Assembly: GCA_011176555.1 (NCBI GenBank)
Contig: DUEF01000208.1
Coordinates: 1-7,581 of the forward strand
Length of the DNA stretch: 7,581 nucleotides
DNA from: Caldilineae bacterium
Lineage (GTDB): Bacteria; Chloroflexota; Anaerolineae; J102
Direction of reading: 5' to 3'
Below, one piece after another: positions 1-6,099 of the stretch; the first letter of the stretch is position 1, and the number at the start of each line of letters is the position of its first letter. The position numbers and the translations under genes are program-made. The notes beneath the pieces were generated by a model. It saw only the letters and a list, made by a program, of their open reading frames with translations. It searched no databases and was not told where the DNA came from.

Positions 1-593
1 TAGCCCTCGATGGCATGCGTCAGCGCATCCAGGCCCGTGTCGGCGGTCACGCGTGCGGGCAGATCCAAGGTAAGCGCGGGATCGACGATCGCTATCGTGG
101 GCACGGTCTCGCGTGACCCTAGCGCCAACTTGCGCCCATCGCTTTTGTCTGTCAACACCGTGGCCCAGGTCGCCTCAGAGCCGGTGCCGGCCGTGGTGGG
201 GATGGCGATGAGCTTGGCCAGCTTGCCGATGTTCAACTCCATCATCGGGCTGATCTCGTCCGGCTGCAGATCGGGACGTTCGTAGAGCACCCACATGGCC
301 TTGGCTGCATCCATGGCCGAACCGCCCCCCAACCCGACGATCCAGTCCGGTTTGAACCCGCGCATTTGTTCTGCGCCCCGCTGCACGGTCTGCAACGAAG
401 GCTCAGGTTCGACTTCGCTGAAATGCGTGACTTCCAGCCCGGCAGTCGTCAGCAGCGCGGCGATGCGGGCGGTGAAACCCAACTCGTGCAAAACAGGATC
501 GGTGACGATGAACGCCCGCTCGCCGTTGAGCTCTTCCAGTTGGCTCAGGGCGTCTTCGCCATAAACGATCTCAGGACAGTCGAAAAACCACAT
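1..593 (-). CDS. Iron-containing alcohol dehydrogenase (N-terminal 197 residues; runs off left edge)
   Basis: NAD(P)-dependent group III (Fe-ADH) alcohol dehydrogenase, cytoplasmic, interconverting an aldehyde and an alcohol; the substrate cannot be read from sequence. The frame is open from ATG at 593 to base 1, so the C-terminal half is missing. Visible family marks are the nucleotide-binding loop GLGGGSAMDAAKAM (residues 87-100), PTTAGTGSE (132-140) and TGLDALTHAIEG (186-197), in which Asp189 and His193 match the first two of the four family metal ligands. The other two His ligands would lie outside the window. The stretch around MWVLYE recalls the Fe-ADH half of AdhE. The SD (GTGAGG) overlaps the TGA stop of the SCP2-like gene, which ends 10 bases upstream, so the two are probably translationally coupled in one operon. 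Family assignment is very secure. Confidence 0.95.
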   Translation of the reverse strand, partial: MWFFDCPEIVYGEDALSQLEELNGERAFIVTDPVLHELGFTARIAALLTTAGLEVTHFSEVEPEPSLQTVQRGAEQMRGFKPDWIVGLGGGSAMDAAKAMWVLYERPDLQPDEISPMMELNIGKLAKLIAIPTTAGTGSEATWATVLTDKSDGRKLALGSRETVPTIAIVDPALTLDLPARVTADTGLDALTHAIEG

Positions 594-603
594 GGTTCTC
601 GCC

Positions 604-1014
604 TCACTCGGGATAAACAGTGTCGATGCTGGCGGCCGCGTTCACCAAATCCAGCGTCGCTTTGACTGAACGCATGATCTTGCCCAGATTGCCCTTGAGC
701 TTGAGCTTGCGGCTGACCAGAGCCCGGATCGGATCGAGTTTGTGGCTGAAAACTTGCTTGTAGGTGCTGAGCTTGCCTTCGATCACGAATTCCGGCTTCT
801 TGTCGTCATCTCCTTCCACGATGTAAGCCTCGCGGCATTCGCCATGCCACAAATCAAGATAAAACTTGACCGGTTCTTTGAGGCCTTCCCCGGCGGAAAT
901 GACGAAGTAAAAATCGCCTTCCCATTTGGCGGCGGACACTTTGTAGGCTTCGCTGGCGTTCAGAGCATCTTTGAACGCGGTGACCCACTCGGGGGATGGA
1001 AATAGATAGGACAT
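604..1014 (-). CDS. SCP2 sterol-binding domain protein (136 aa)
   Basis: Small single-domain protein of the SCP2 (sterol carrier protein 2) fold, which binds lipids or acyl-CoA-like ligands in a hydrophobic tunnel; bacterial members are mostly of unknown ligand. The 136-residue length fits one domain. Recognisable are the early strand GDFYFVISAGEG (about residues 33-44), a strand rich in charged and aromatic residues (YLDLWHGECREAYIV), then the PEFVIEGKLSTYKQV segment and the helical DPIRALVSRKLKLKGNLGKIM region that closes such domains. There is no signal peptide or membrane helix. The start at 1014 is supported by a strong SD, GGAGG, six bases before ATG. It leads the dehydrogenase gene and shares its transcript, suggesting a joint role in handling a lipid or hydrophobic aldehyde; that role is inference. 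Confidence 0.85.
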   Translation of the reverse strand: MSYLFPSPEWVTAFKDALNASEAYKVSAAKWEGDFYFVISAGEGLKEPVKFYLDLWHGECREAYIVEGDDDKKPEFVIEGKLSTYKQVFSHKLDPIRALVSRKLKLKGNLGKIMRSVKATLDLVNAAASIDTVYPE

Positions 1015-1032
1015 GAGTAACCTCCACGATGA
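1015..1032 (-). promoter_or_regulatory. Ribosome binding site of the SCP2-like gene
   Basis: On the minus strand GGAGG (bases 1025-1021) stands six bases before the ATG at 1014. It fixes that start and is one of the strongest SDs in the window. Confidence 0.75.
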
Positions 1033-1082
1033 GCGTTAATCGGACAGATTCAGTTGTCAATAATGACGCAGTGCGTCGTAAA

Positions 1083-1091
1083 AGTATAGCA
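1083..1091 (-). promoter_or_regulatory. Extended -10 promoter of the SCP2/dehydrogenase unit
   Basis: The minus strand reads TGC-TATACT: a TGn extension plus a hexamer one base from TATAAT. No good -35 is seen at 17-18 bases, as is usual for extended -10 promoters. Transcription would start near 1076, giving a leader of about 62 bases that ends in the strong SD. A second extended TATACT box serves the phosphatase gene at 6194-6202. Confidence 0.5.
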
Positions 1092-1136
1092 CGGGATGGG
1101 GAAGATGGGTAATTGCGGAAGACTCGAAAAATAGGG

Positions 1137-1204
1137 ATCGGTAGATCAGGAGACCAGGTTTTGCGGCGGTGTCCTCCGGTTTCCCGGTTTCCCGTTTTTT
1201 GGTT
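1137..1204. repeat. Degenerate 8-bp repeat array, two facing orientations (locus A)
   Basis: Plus-strand units in strict 8-base phase are ATCGGTAG (1137), ATCAGGAG (1145) and ACCAGGTT (1153). After 12 bases the complementary orientation follows, again in 8-base phase: CCTCCGGT (1173), TTCCCGGT (1181), TTCCCGTT (1189) and TTTTGGTT (1197). The consensus of one unit is close to ACCRGGAA. The array ends inside the TAA stop of the flavin reductase gene at 1206-1204. A related array lies at 6092-6185. Confidence 0.7.
1148..1175 (-). terminator. Weak hairpin after the flavin reductase gene
   Basis: Bases 1148-1155 (AGGAGACC) pair with 1168-1175 (GGTGTCCT), 7 of 8 positions, around a 12-base loop. 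Read on the minus strand it lies about 30 bases past the flavin reductase stop. No uridine run follows directly; the nearest is about a dozen bases further on (around 1127-1132). It is made of the facing octamer units, so it could be a terminator or only a by-product of the repeats. Confidence 0.3.
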
Positions 1205-1686
1205 TACCCACCGTATTGCCAGGGCGTGTCGCTCAGATGCAAGGCGCTGGCGGCGGCGTCACGGACGCCGGCTTCAATCACCTCGGCCACAAAAACGGTG
1301 TGATCCCCACCCTTCACCGTGTCCTGCACGCGGGCCTCAAACCAGGCCGGAGTGTCAGGAAAGAGGGGGGAGCCGGTGGCGGGGCCGGGCTCAAAGACAT
1401 AGCCGTTCATCCTGTCGCCTTGCACTTCGGCGGAGTTGAAAAAGGCCTGCACCATTTCTTGCTGATCGGAACCGACGACATTGACGCTGAAAACGCCGGT
1501 TCGCGTCACCATATCGTGCAATCGCCCGTTGGCCCGGATCGCCACCATGATCAAAGGAGGCGAGAATGAGGCTTGCATGAGCCAGGTGACGCCGTTAGCG
1601 ACAGCATCCGCGCCCTGCCCCGCGCCGAGGATGAACAAGCCGTGGTCAATCATGCGTAACACATGTTTTCGATCTTCGGGATTCAT
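1204..1686 (-). CDS. Flavin reductase-like, FMN-binding domain protein (160 aa)
   Basis: Cytoplasmic split-barrel flavoprotein of the flavin reductase-like (PF01613-type) family, which reduces FMN/FAD with NAD(P)H or acts as the reductase partner of a monooxygenase; the partner and substrate are not identifiable. The full domain is present at the usual length. Visible are the N-terminal strand GLFILGAG followed by NGVTWLMQASFSPPLIMVAI (residues about 32-51, the FMN-binding region), then FSVNVVGSDQQEMVQAFF, HTVFVAEVIEAG near residue 130, and the characteristic C-terminal LHLSDTPWQYGG. The ATG at 1686 is preceded by AAGGA with six bases of spacing. It lies 65 bases after the cinA-like gene with no overlap, so it may be read through or have its own promoter. 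Its stop falls within the octamer array. Confidence 0.9.
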   Translation of the reverse strand: MNPEDRKHVLRMIDHGLFILGAGQGADAVANGVTWLMQASFSPPLIMVAIRANGRLHDMVTRTGVFSVNVVGSDQQEMVQAFFNSAEVQGDRMNGYVFEPGPATGSPLFPDTPAWFEARVQDTVKGGDHTVFVAEVIEAGVRDAAASALHLSDTPWQYGG

Positions 1687-1731
1687 GGTTTTTCCTTGTT
1701 GAGATGGTTTCGTTCGGCTCCTGCAGTTGTG

Positions 1732-1759
1732 ATTTTACAAAGATCCGAGCATTATGCAA
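1732..1759 (-). promoter_or_regulatory. Possible promoter of the flavin reductase gene
   Basis: Minus strand: TTGCAT (1759-1754), 16 bases, then TAAAAT (1737-1732), with a start expected near 1725. The -35 overlaps the cinA stop codon. The -35 is only a half match, so this is tentative. Confidence 0.35.
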
Positions 1760-2519
1760 TTTGCCGCGGCCACCAGGCGCGTAGCAGACGCCACTGTCCC
1801 GACACCACATCCACGACCAACTCGAAACGAGCGCCGCCGTTTGCCTCCACCATCACCACGACGCTGCCATTGGCCTGTTCGCTCTGTCTCCCCCAGCCCA
1901 CTATCTCCCAGCGTTTGTCTTGCACCCACACCGCGCGCGGCTTCCAGCGACCAGCCTGTTCGCTCGCCTCCACCACAACGGGTAGATCGAGCCGTTGTGG
2001 GCGATTCGGGTGCTGGTCGGATTGAGAACGCCGGTCGAGATAGCGCAGCAGCAGGTCGAGTGAGGCCTGCACCGACGCCAGCTTGTTCCCGGCCCGGTCG
2101 TGCGGCCAGACATGGCGTTCACCCCACTCGACGTCGGTCGCCGACAAGTGCAGGTAAACGGTCCCCACCGGTTTGTCTGGCGTCCCCCCGCCCGGCCCGG
2201 CGATGCCCGTGGTGGCGAGACCGATGTCGCCGCCCAGCAAACGCCGCGCGCCCTGCGCCATTTCAGCCGCTGTTTCGGCGCTGACCGCGCCGTACGTTTG
2301 CAGGGTGGCGTCCTGCACAGCCAGCAGCCGCATCTTGGCGTGGTTGCTGTACGAGACGACGCCGCCCAGCATGTAAGCGGAGCTTCCCGCTACATCGGTG
2401 AGGACGCTGGCAAGTAGGCCGCCGGTGCAGGATTCGGCGGTGGCCACGGTCAGTGCGGCCGCGGTCAGGCGTTGGCCGACTTCTTGGCTGGTGGTTTGAA
2501 CGGAGAGTGCGTCGATTAT
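1752..2519 (-). CDS. CinA C-terminal domain (PncC-type NMN amidohydrolase) with added C-terminal domain; non-canonical start
   Basis: The first about 165 residues form a CinA C-terminal domain. In characterised members (PncC) this deamidates nicotinamide mononucleotide for NAD recycling. Visible marks are TAESCTGG, the SYSN motif followed by K, YGAVSAETA and GIAGPGGGTPDKPVGTVYL. The N-terminal MoCF-like half of full CinA is absent, as in stand-alone PncC. From the in-frame stop at 2570-2568 to the GTG at 2447 there is no ATG, GTG or TTG. The GTG lies only two codons before TAESCTGG, has no SD, and would remove the first helix. Coding similarity to PncC extends back to about 2519, where ATA lies six bases after AAAAGGA (2532-2526). 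I therefore place the start there (255 aa); ATC at 2522 or 2516 is possible, and the GTG form would be 231 aa. Residues about 172-255 form an extra tryptophan-rich, beta-looking domain not found in PncC. Confidence 0.88.
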   Translation of the reverse strand: MIDALSVQTTSQEVGQRLTAAALTVATAESCTGGLLASVLTDVAGSSAYMLGGVVSYSNHAKMRLLAVQDATLQTYGAVSAETAAEMAQGARRLLGGDIGLATTGIAGPGGGTPDKPVGTVYLHLSATDVEWGERHVWPHDRAGNKLASVQASLDLLLRYLDRRSQSDQHPNRPQRLDLPVVVEASEQAGRWKPRAVWVQDKRWEIVGWGRQSEQANGSVVVMVEANGGARFELVVDVVSGQWRLLRAWWPRQIA

Positions 2520-2525
2520 GATTCG

Positions 2526-2532
2526 TCCTTTT
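2526..2532 (-). promoter_or_regulatory. Shine-Dalgarno that points to a non-AUG start
   Basis: AAAAGGA on the minus strand is followed by CGAATC and then ATA (2519-2517). No ATG, GTG or TTG lies in the reading frame at a workable distance. This site is the main reason for placing the cinA-like start at 2519. Confidence 0.55.
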
Positions 2533-2550
2533 AGGGGTGATCTGGCTTGA

Positions 2551-2579
2551 ATCTTACAGGAAAACGGTTATTCCGACAA
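2551..2579 (-). promoter_or_regulatory. Possible promoter of the cinA-like gene
   Basis: Minus strand: TTGTCG (2579-2574), 17 bases, TAAGAT (2556-2551). Each box matches consensus at 4 of 6 positions and the spacing is ideal. A start near 2544 would leave a leader of about 25 bases that just contains the SD at 2532-2526. Confidence 0.4.
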
Positions 2580-2599
2580 GTGCGCGGGGAAAGGGACGC

Positions 2600-3787
2600 T
2601 CATTCACCATCCACCACCGCATCGCAAATGAGCATCCATGGCTTGCCGGCGACGCGGGTGAGGACGACGATCAGGGGACGGCCCCGGGGATGGCGATAAA
2701 GGCGGCGACGGAAGGCTTCGGGATCGACGGGCGAACCGCGCTTTTTGACGGCGACAACCCGGCCTTGCAGCGCCCGCAAGCGCCGATTGAGGGCTTTGAG
2801 CTCGAAGGGATGATGTTCGAGCACGCGCCAGGAGCGAGCAAAAGGGGTGGGGATGAGATCGTCGGCCGCGAGATAGGCGATGGTGGGGTCGATCTGCCAG
2901 AGTCCGAGGGACAGGGCAAGGTCAGCGACTGCGCCGGCGCGGATGACGGCGGGATCCGGTTCGTACAGGTAGCGGCCCGGTGTGCGCACATCGGCTCGAG
3001 CGTCGGTGGCGATCAAGTCTACGCCAGCGGGCAGAATGGTGGCGCGGCGCACCGGTTCACGCAGCAATTCGCCAAACCAGAGCACCGCTTCTTTGAGTTC
3101 ACCGTTGAGGCTGATCCACTCGGCTTCGGCGTCTGGCGGAATGGCATCGTGCGCCAGTCCGGGCATCAGTTTGACGCCCAGATTCCCGGCATAGCTCCAC
3201 CGTTGTGCGAGCAAGGCGCTGAGCGGCGGCCGGAGTTGTTCAGGATCGAAGAGACGGCGGCCATCCGTGCGGCGACCGGGATCGGCCCAGGCCGCGGGCG
3301 CGCGCCAGGCCGGGTGACGCACATCGGCCCGGAGCACCGCGATGCGGCGGGGATAGTCCAGTGTCCGGGCGTTTGCCGCGACCAGAGCCAGGGCGAGGGG
3401 ATCGTGATCGACCGCGATTGTTTGCACGCCCGCGCACGCCAGGGCCAAGCTGTCGCCTCCCAGGCCGCAACCAAGATCGAGCACCTGGCGAAAGGGGATG
3501 AAACGTTTGGCGGTGTGGGTGGCGACGTCCGCGGCGCTGGCCTGTTGCAGACTGGTTCTGGTGAAAAACATGCGTGCGGCAGCGGCGGGGAATTTGCGGG
3601 CGGCGCGTTGGCGCAATCGTGCTGTTTCCACCACGGCCGCGGCCTGAGCGGGCGAGAGCTCTCGGCGAAGCCGGGTGAGCGTGGGGAGTAGTTCGGCGTC
3701 GTTTTGCGGGGCGGCGGAGAGCGGAGCCAGCCAGCGCCTGCCTTTTTCGCTTTGCAACCACCGAATCAATGTAGGCGTCAGACTCAT
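2600..3787 (-). CDS. Class I SAM-dependent methyltransferase with C-terminal THUMP-like domain (395 aa)
   Basis: Cytoplasmic SAM-dependent methyltransferase whose substrate is not established; a THUMP-like (PF18096-type) C-terminus suggests RNA, by analogy with true THUMP domains. A helical N-terminal region (1-98) precedes SAM motif I VLDLGCGLGGDS (102-113), then the acidic IAVDHDP (124-130), ADPGRRTDGRRLFDP (168-182, the family's DPxRR catalytic-loop region), LGVKLMPGL and EWISLNGELKEAVLW. The last about 75 residues carry the THUMP-like marks RVLEHHPFELKALNRRLRAL, VAVKKRGSPVDPE and IVVLTRVAGKPW. The frame stays open upstream to 3919, but that stretch is an Arg/Pro-rich shadow of the kinase gene. 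The ATG at 3787 overlaps the kinase TGA as ATGA and has no SD, so translation is probably coupled to the kinase. Confidence 0.9.
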   Translation of the reverse strand: MSLTPTLIRWLQSEKGRRWLAPLSAAPQNDAELLPTLTRLRRELSPAQAAAVVETARLRQRAARKFPAAAARMFFTRTSLQQASAADVATHTAKRFIPFRQVLDLGCGLGGDSLALACAGVQTIAVDHDPLALALVAANARTLDYPRRIAVLRADVRHPAWRAPAAWADPGRRTDGRRLFDPEQLRPPLSALLAQRWSYAGNLGVKLMPGLAHDAIPPDAEAEWISLNGELKEAVLWFGELLREPVRRATILPAGVDLIATDARADVRTPGRYLYEPDPAVIRAGAVADLALSLGLWQIDPTIAYLAADDLIPTPFARSWRVLEHHPFELKALNRRLRALQGRVVAVKKRGSPVDPEAFRRRLYRHPRGRPLIVVLTRVAGKPWMLICDAVVDGE

Positions 3788-5220
3788 GCTCGGGCGAGGT
3801 CGCGGCGTTTGCGCTCTGCGGTGGACGCGTTGGCGAGCGGCAGGCGCACGCGGAAAGTCGTGCCTTTGCCCGGTTCCGATTCGACGTCGATTTCGCCGTC
3901 GTGCGCGTCCACCACCCATTTCACGATGGAGAGGCCCAGCCCGGTGCCGCCGGCCGCGCGCGAACGGGCTTTGTCGGTGCGGTAGAAGCGGTCGAAAATG
4001 AAGGGGATGTCTTCTGGCGCGATGCCTTGCCCGGTGTCGTTCACCGTGATCTGCGCCTGATCGGCTTTGCGCTCCAGGCTCAGTTCCACCCGTCCGCCGG
4101 GAGCGGTGTATTGGATGGCGTTGTTGATGAGGTTGACCAGCATCTGCCGTAGGCGCTCGGCGTCACCCAGGACGACAGCCTGATCTTCATGTAGCAAGCG
4201 CACTTCGATGGCGTCGTCGACGCGGCGCAGCGTTTGGCGGTAGACCTCCAGCAGCAATGTGTCCAACTCGACCGGTTTTTGGATGATGACAGGATCGGCG
4301 TCGGCCTGAGCGAGCAGGAGGAGATCGGAAATGAGGTGGTTCATGCGCTCGGCTTCCGTTTCGATCTCCTTTTGCATTTCCACGCGTTCTTCGGGGGGGA
4401 TGGCGTCGGCTCGTTTCAGTAGACGGATGTTCCCCAGAATCGCGGTCAGGGGCGAGCGCAATTCGTGCGAGATGTCGCCGGAGAAGCGGCGCTGTTTGTC
4501 GAAAAGTTCTTCGAGACGGTCCAACATCTCGTTGAAGGTGCTAATGAGTCTGCCGACTTCGTCGTTGCGCGTGCTGGAGATAGGCACGCGGCGGTCGAGG
4601 CGGCCGGTGCGGGTGATGGCTAGGGCGGTGGCGGTGGCTTCGTCGATGGGACGCAGGGCGATGCCGGCCAGAGCGTATCCAATGGCGCCGCCGCCGATCA
4701 GGGCGATGGCAATGATCCAGAACAGGCTTTCGCTGAGTTCTCTGAGGATCGTCTGTTCGGGCGCGAGGCTACGGGCGATCTGCACGGTTGCAATCACTTC
4801 TCCGCCAAAAGTCACCGGCGCGAAATAGACCCGCACGTCATCGGGACGCACCCAGGTGACGTTGTAGTAGCCGGCTGTGCCGTTCATCGCTTGCTTGAAA
4901 TAGGATTCGGGGAATTGGATTAAGACGCCGCCCAGGTTGTTGGAACGGTGGATGCTGCGGCGGGTCTGGTCTTGCACCTGGACATATATTTCCGGCTCGG
5001 AAACGGCATTCAGGGCGGGCACAATCAGACTGGAGAGGGGGCTGCTGGGCACAGTGAGCTCTAGCAGGCGCACCACCTGGTCGCCCTTGCGCTTCAATTC
5101 GCTATCGATATTGGCGCGCACATTGCTGCCGACGCGCGACACGGCCATGACCATGATCAAGAGAAGCAAACCTGCCAATAAGGCGGTGTACCAAAGTGTT
5201 AGTCGCAGTCGCAGAGACAT
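3784..5220 (-). CDS. Membrane sensor histidine kinase, two-component system (478 aa)
   Basis: Transmembrane histidine kinase that autophosphorylates and passes phosphate to the regulator encoded just upstream. Order of parts: helix 1 at about residues 8-27; an extracytoplasmic sensor region of about 135 residues with no recognised ligand motif; helix 2 at about 166-188; HAMP linker (about 189-241); HisKA H-box FSGDISHELRSPL with phosphoacceptor His252; and an HATPase domain with N-box LVNLINNAIQYT (361-372), G1 NDTGQGIAPED (394-404) and G2 GGTGLGLSIVK (424-434). All catalytic boxes are intact. ATG at 5220 gives a clean membrane start (MSLRLRLTLWYTALL), but no SD precedes it. The gene begins 21 bases after the regulator stop, with a hairpin between, and overlaps the methyltransferase start by ATGA. 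The signal sensed is unknown. Confidence 0.97.
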   Translation of the reverse strand: MSLRLRLTLWYTALLAGLLLLIMVMAVSRVGSNVRANIDSELKRKGDQVVRLLELTVPSSPLSSLIVPALNAVSEPEIYVQVQDQTRRSIHRSNNLGGVLIQFPESYFKQAMNGTAGYYNVTWVRPDDVRVYFAPVTFGGEVIATVQIARSLAPEQTILRELSESLFWIIAIALIGGGAIGYALAGIALRPIDEATATALAITRTGRLDRRVPISSTRNDEVGRLISTFNEMLDRLEELFDKQRRFSGDISHELRSPLTAILGNIRLLKRADAIPPEERVEMQKEIETEAERMNHLISDLLLLAQADADPVIIQKPVELDTLLLEVYRQTLRRVDDAIEVRLLHEDQAVVLGDAERLRQMLVNLINNAIQYTAPGGRVELSLERKADQAQITVNDTGQGIAPEDIPFIFDRFYRTDKARSRAAGGTGLGLSIVKWVVDAHDGEIDVESEPGKGTTFRVRLPLANASTAERKRRDLARA

Positions 5221-5231
5221 GGTTATTTGTG

Positions 5232-5251
5232 GCGTGGTCGATCAGCCACGC
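5232..5251 (-). promoter_or_regulatory. Inverted repeat at the regulator/kinase junction
   Basis: GCGTGG (5232-5237) and CCACGC (5246-5251) are perfect complements around an 8-base loop. The loop holds the TGA stop of the regulator. The 3' arm of the minus-strand RNA hairpin ends 11 bases before the kinase ATG, where no SD exists. It could tune kinase translation relative to the regulator. It lacks the uridine run of a terminator. Confidence 0.4.
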
Positions 5252-5931
5252 GCCAATTGCTCTCGCAGGATGTAGCCCGCCCCGCGTTTGGTGTGGATCA
5301 GGCGAGGTTCGCCTTCGGCTTCGAGTTTTGTGCGCAGGTAGCGGATGTAGACTTCGATGATGTTCGAGCTGCCCCCAAAATCGTAATGCCAGATGTCATC
5401 GTAGATTTGGGCTCGCGAGAGCACCTGATTGGGGTTGCGCATGAAGAGTTCGAGGATGTCGAATTCCCGAGCGGTTAGATCGATTTCACGGTTGCCGCGA
5501 TAAACGGATCGAGACGCCGTATTCATGACCAGATCAGCCAGCGTCAGTTCTTCGGCTTGGGGCTGGCTATCGCTGCGACGCAGCAAGGCGCGCACTCGGG
5601 CCAGTAATTCATCCGGGTCGAAAGGTTTGGTGACATAGTCGTCCGCCCCGCTATCCAGACCGAGCACCCGGTCTTCGACCATATCGCGCGCGGTGAGCAT
5701 GAGGATGGGGACGGTGCTCACTTCTCGCAGGCGTTTGCAGACTTCGATGCCATCGATGCCAGGAAGCATCAGATCGAGAATCACGAGATCTGGCTCATCT
5801 TCCGAGAAAGCGTTCAGGCCCTTGAAGCCATCGATGACCAATTCCGTATCGTAGCCTTCGAGGATGAGTGAGCGGCGTAGCAGTTTGCCAATGGAGGGAT
5901 CGTCTTCGATAATGAGAATTTTGATAGGCAT
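5242..5931 (-). CDS. OmpR/PhoB-family response regulator (229 aa)
   Basis: DNA-binding response regulator, partner of the adjacent kinase. The receiver domain (about 1-120) has the acidic pair in IIEDD (Asp10, Asp11), phosphoacceptor Asp53 in VILDLMLPGIDG, Thr80 in ILMLTARD and Lys102 in YVTKPF. The C-terminal winged helix (about 130-225) reads LTAREFDILELFMRNPNQVLSR, a recognition region with SSNIIEVYIRYLRTKLE, and the wing HTKRGAGYIL. The length is typical. The frame stays open 24 codons further upstream, but MPIKILIIEDD is the normal start of the family and the extra residues are not receiver-like. ATG at 5931 lacks an SD; the preceding bases are pyrimidine-rich. The likely transcript starts near 6064, leaving a leader of about 130 bases. 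Its targets are unknown. Confidence 0.97.
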   Translation of the reverse strand: MPIKILIIEDDPSIGKLLRRSLILEGYDTELVIDGFKGLNAFSEDEPDLVILDLMLPGIDGIEVCKRLREVSTVPILMLTARDMVEDRVLGLDSGADDYVTKPFDPDELLARVRALLRRSDSQPQAEELTLADLVMNTASRSVYRGNREIDLTAREFDILELFMRNPNQVLSRAQIYDDIWHYDFGGSSNIIEVYIRYLRTKLEAEGEPRLIHTKRGAGYILREQLARG

Positions 5932-6064
5932 GGGTAGGATGGTGGGTGAGAGTCTGTCAGTCGATGTTAAAAGGGGGCTCACCTTGGCGGGCTTCCAGAA
6001 CATCGGTGAGTTGAACGGTCATGGGGAAATGAGAAGATGAGAAGACGTTCTAGCGAATTGTCTG
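5932..6064 (-). promoter_or_regulatory. Long two-component leader with alternative stems
   Basis: On the minus-strand RNA, CUCACC (6010-6005) can pair with GGUGAG (5983-5978), and the same GGUGAG can pair instead with CUCACC (5950-5945), which lies 13 bases before the regulator AUG. The two 6-bp stems exclude each other. A short ORF (6022-5957) runs across the first stem. Such an arrangement is known from attenuators; here it is a reading of sequence only. Confidence 0.3.
5957..6022 (-). CDS. Possible 21-residue upstream ORF in the regulator leader
   Basis: ATG at 6022 to TGA at 5959-5957, starting MTVQLTDVL and ending PPFNID, wholly within the putative leader and ending 25 bases before the regulator ATG. 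It has no SD and no recognised family. It could be a leader peptide or a chance frame. Its main interest is its position over the alternative stems. Confidence 0.2.
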   Translation of the reverse strand: MTVQLTDVLEARQGEPPFNID

Positions 6065-6070
6065 GCGTTG

Positions 6071-6099
6071 ATTATAGAGGAAAAGGGATGAACCGGGAA
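6071..6099 (-). promoter_or_regulatory. Promoter of the two-component/methyltransferase operon
   Basis: A perfect TATAAT (6076-6071, minus strand) with a weak -35, TTCCCG (6099-6094), at 17-base spacing. The -35 lies inside the first unit of octamer array B. Expected start is near 6064. Confidence 0.5.

Noticed and set aside
1055..1060. Perfect TTGACA on the minus strand upstream of the SCP2-like gene
   Set aside because: No acceptable -10 lies 16-18 bases downstream (TAACGC or AACGCT at best). The extended TGCTATACT upstream is the better promoter.
1137..1209. CRISPR array
   Set aside because: The units are contiguous 8-mers without unique spacers and reverse orientation halfway, unlike a CRISPR array.
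2537..3691. Long open frame (384 codons) on the plus strand
   Set aside because: It lies wholly opposite the methyltransferase gene, whose motifs are unmistakable. The peptide has no recognisable domain and reads as a GC-rich antisense shadow.
3788..3919. 44-codon upstream extension of the methyltransferase frame
   Set aside because: It overlaps the kinase coding sequence, is Arg/Pro-rich with no homology pattern, and the ATGA overlap at 3787 is the usual operon start.
4331..4828. Plus-strand open frame of 165 codons inside the kinase gene
   Set aside because: Antisense to the HAMP and HisKA region. The Ser/Arg-rich translation has no known motif.
5932..6003. 24-codon upstream extension of the response regulator
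   Set aside because: Receiver domains start directly with a sequence like MPIKILIIEDD. The extension has no SD and no domain character.
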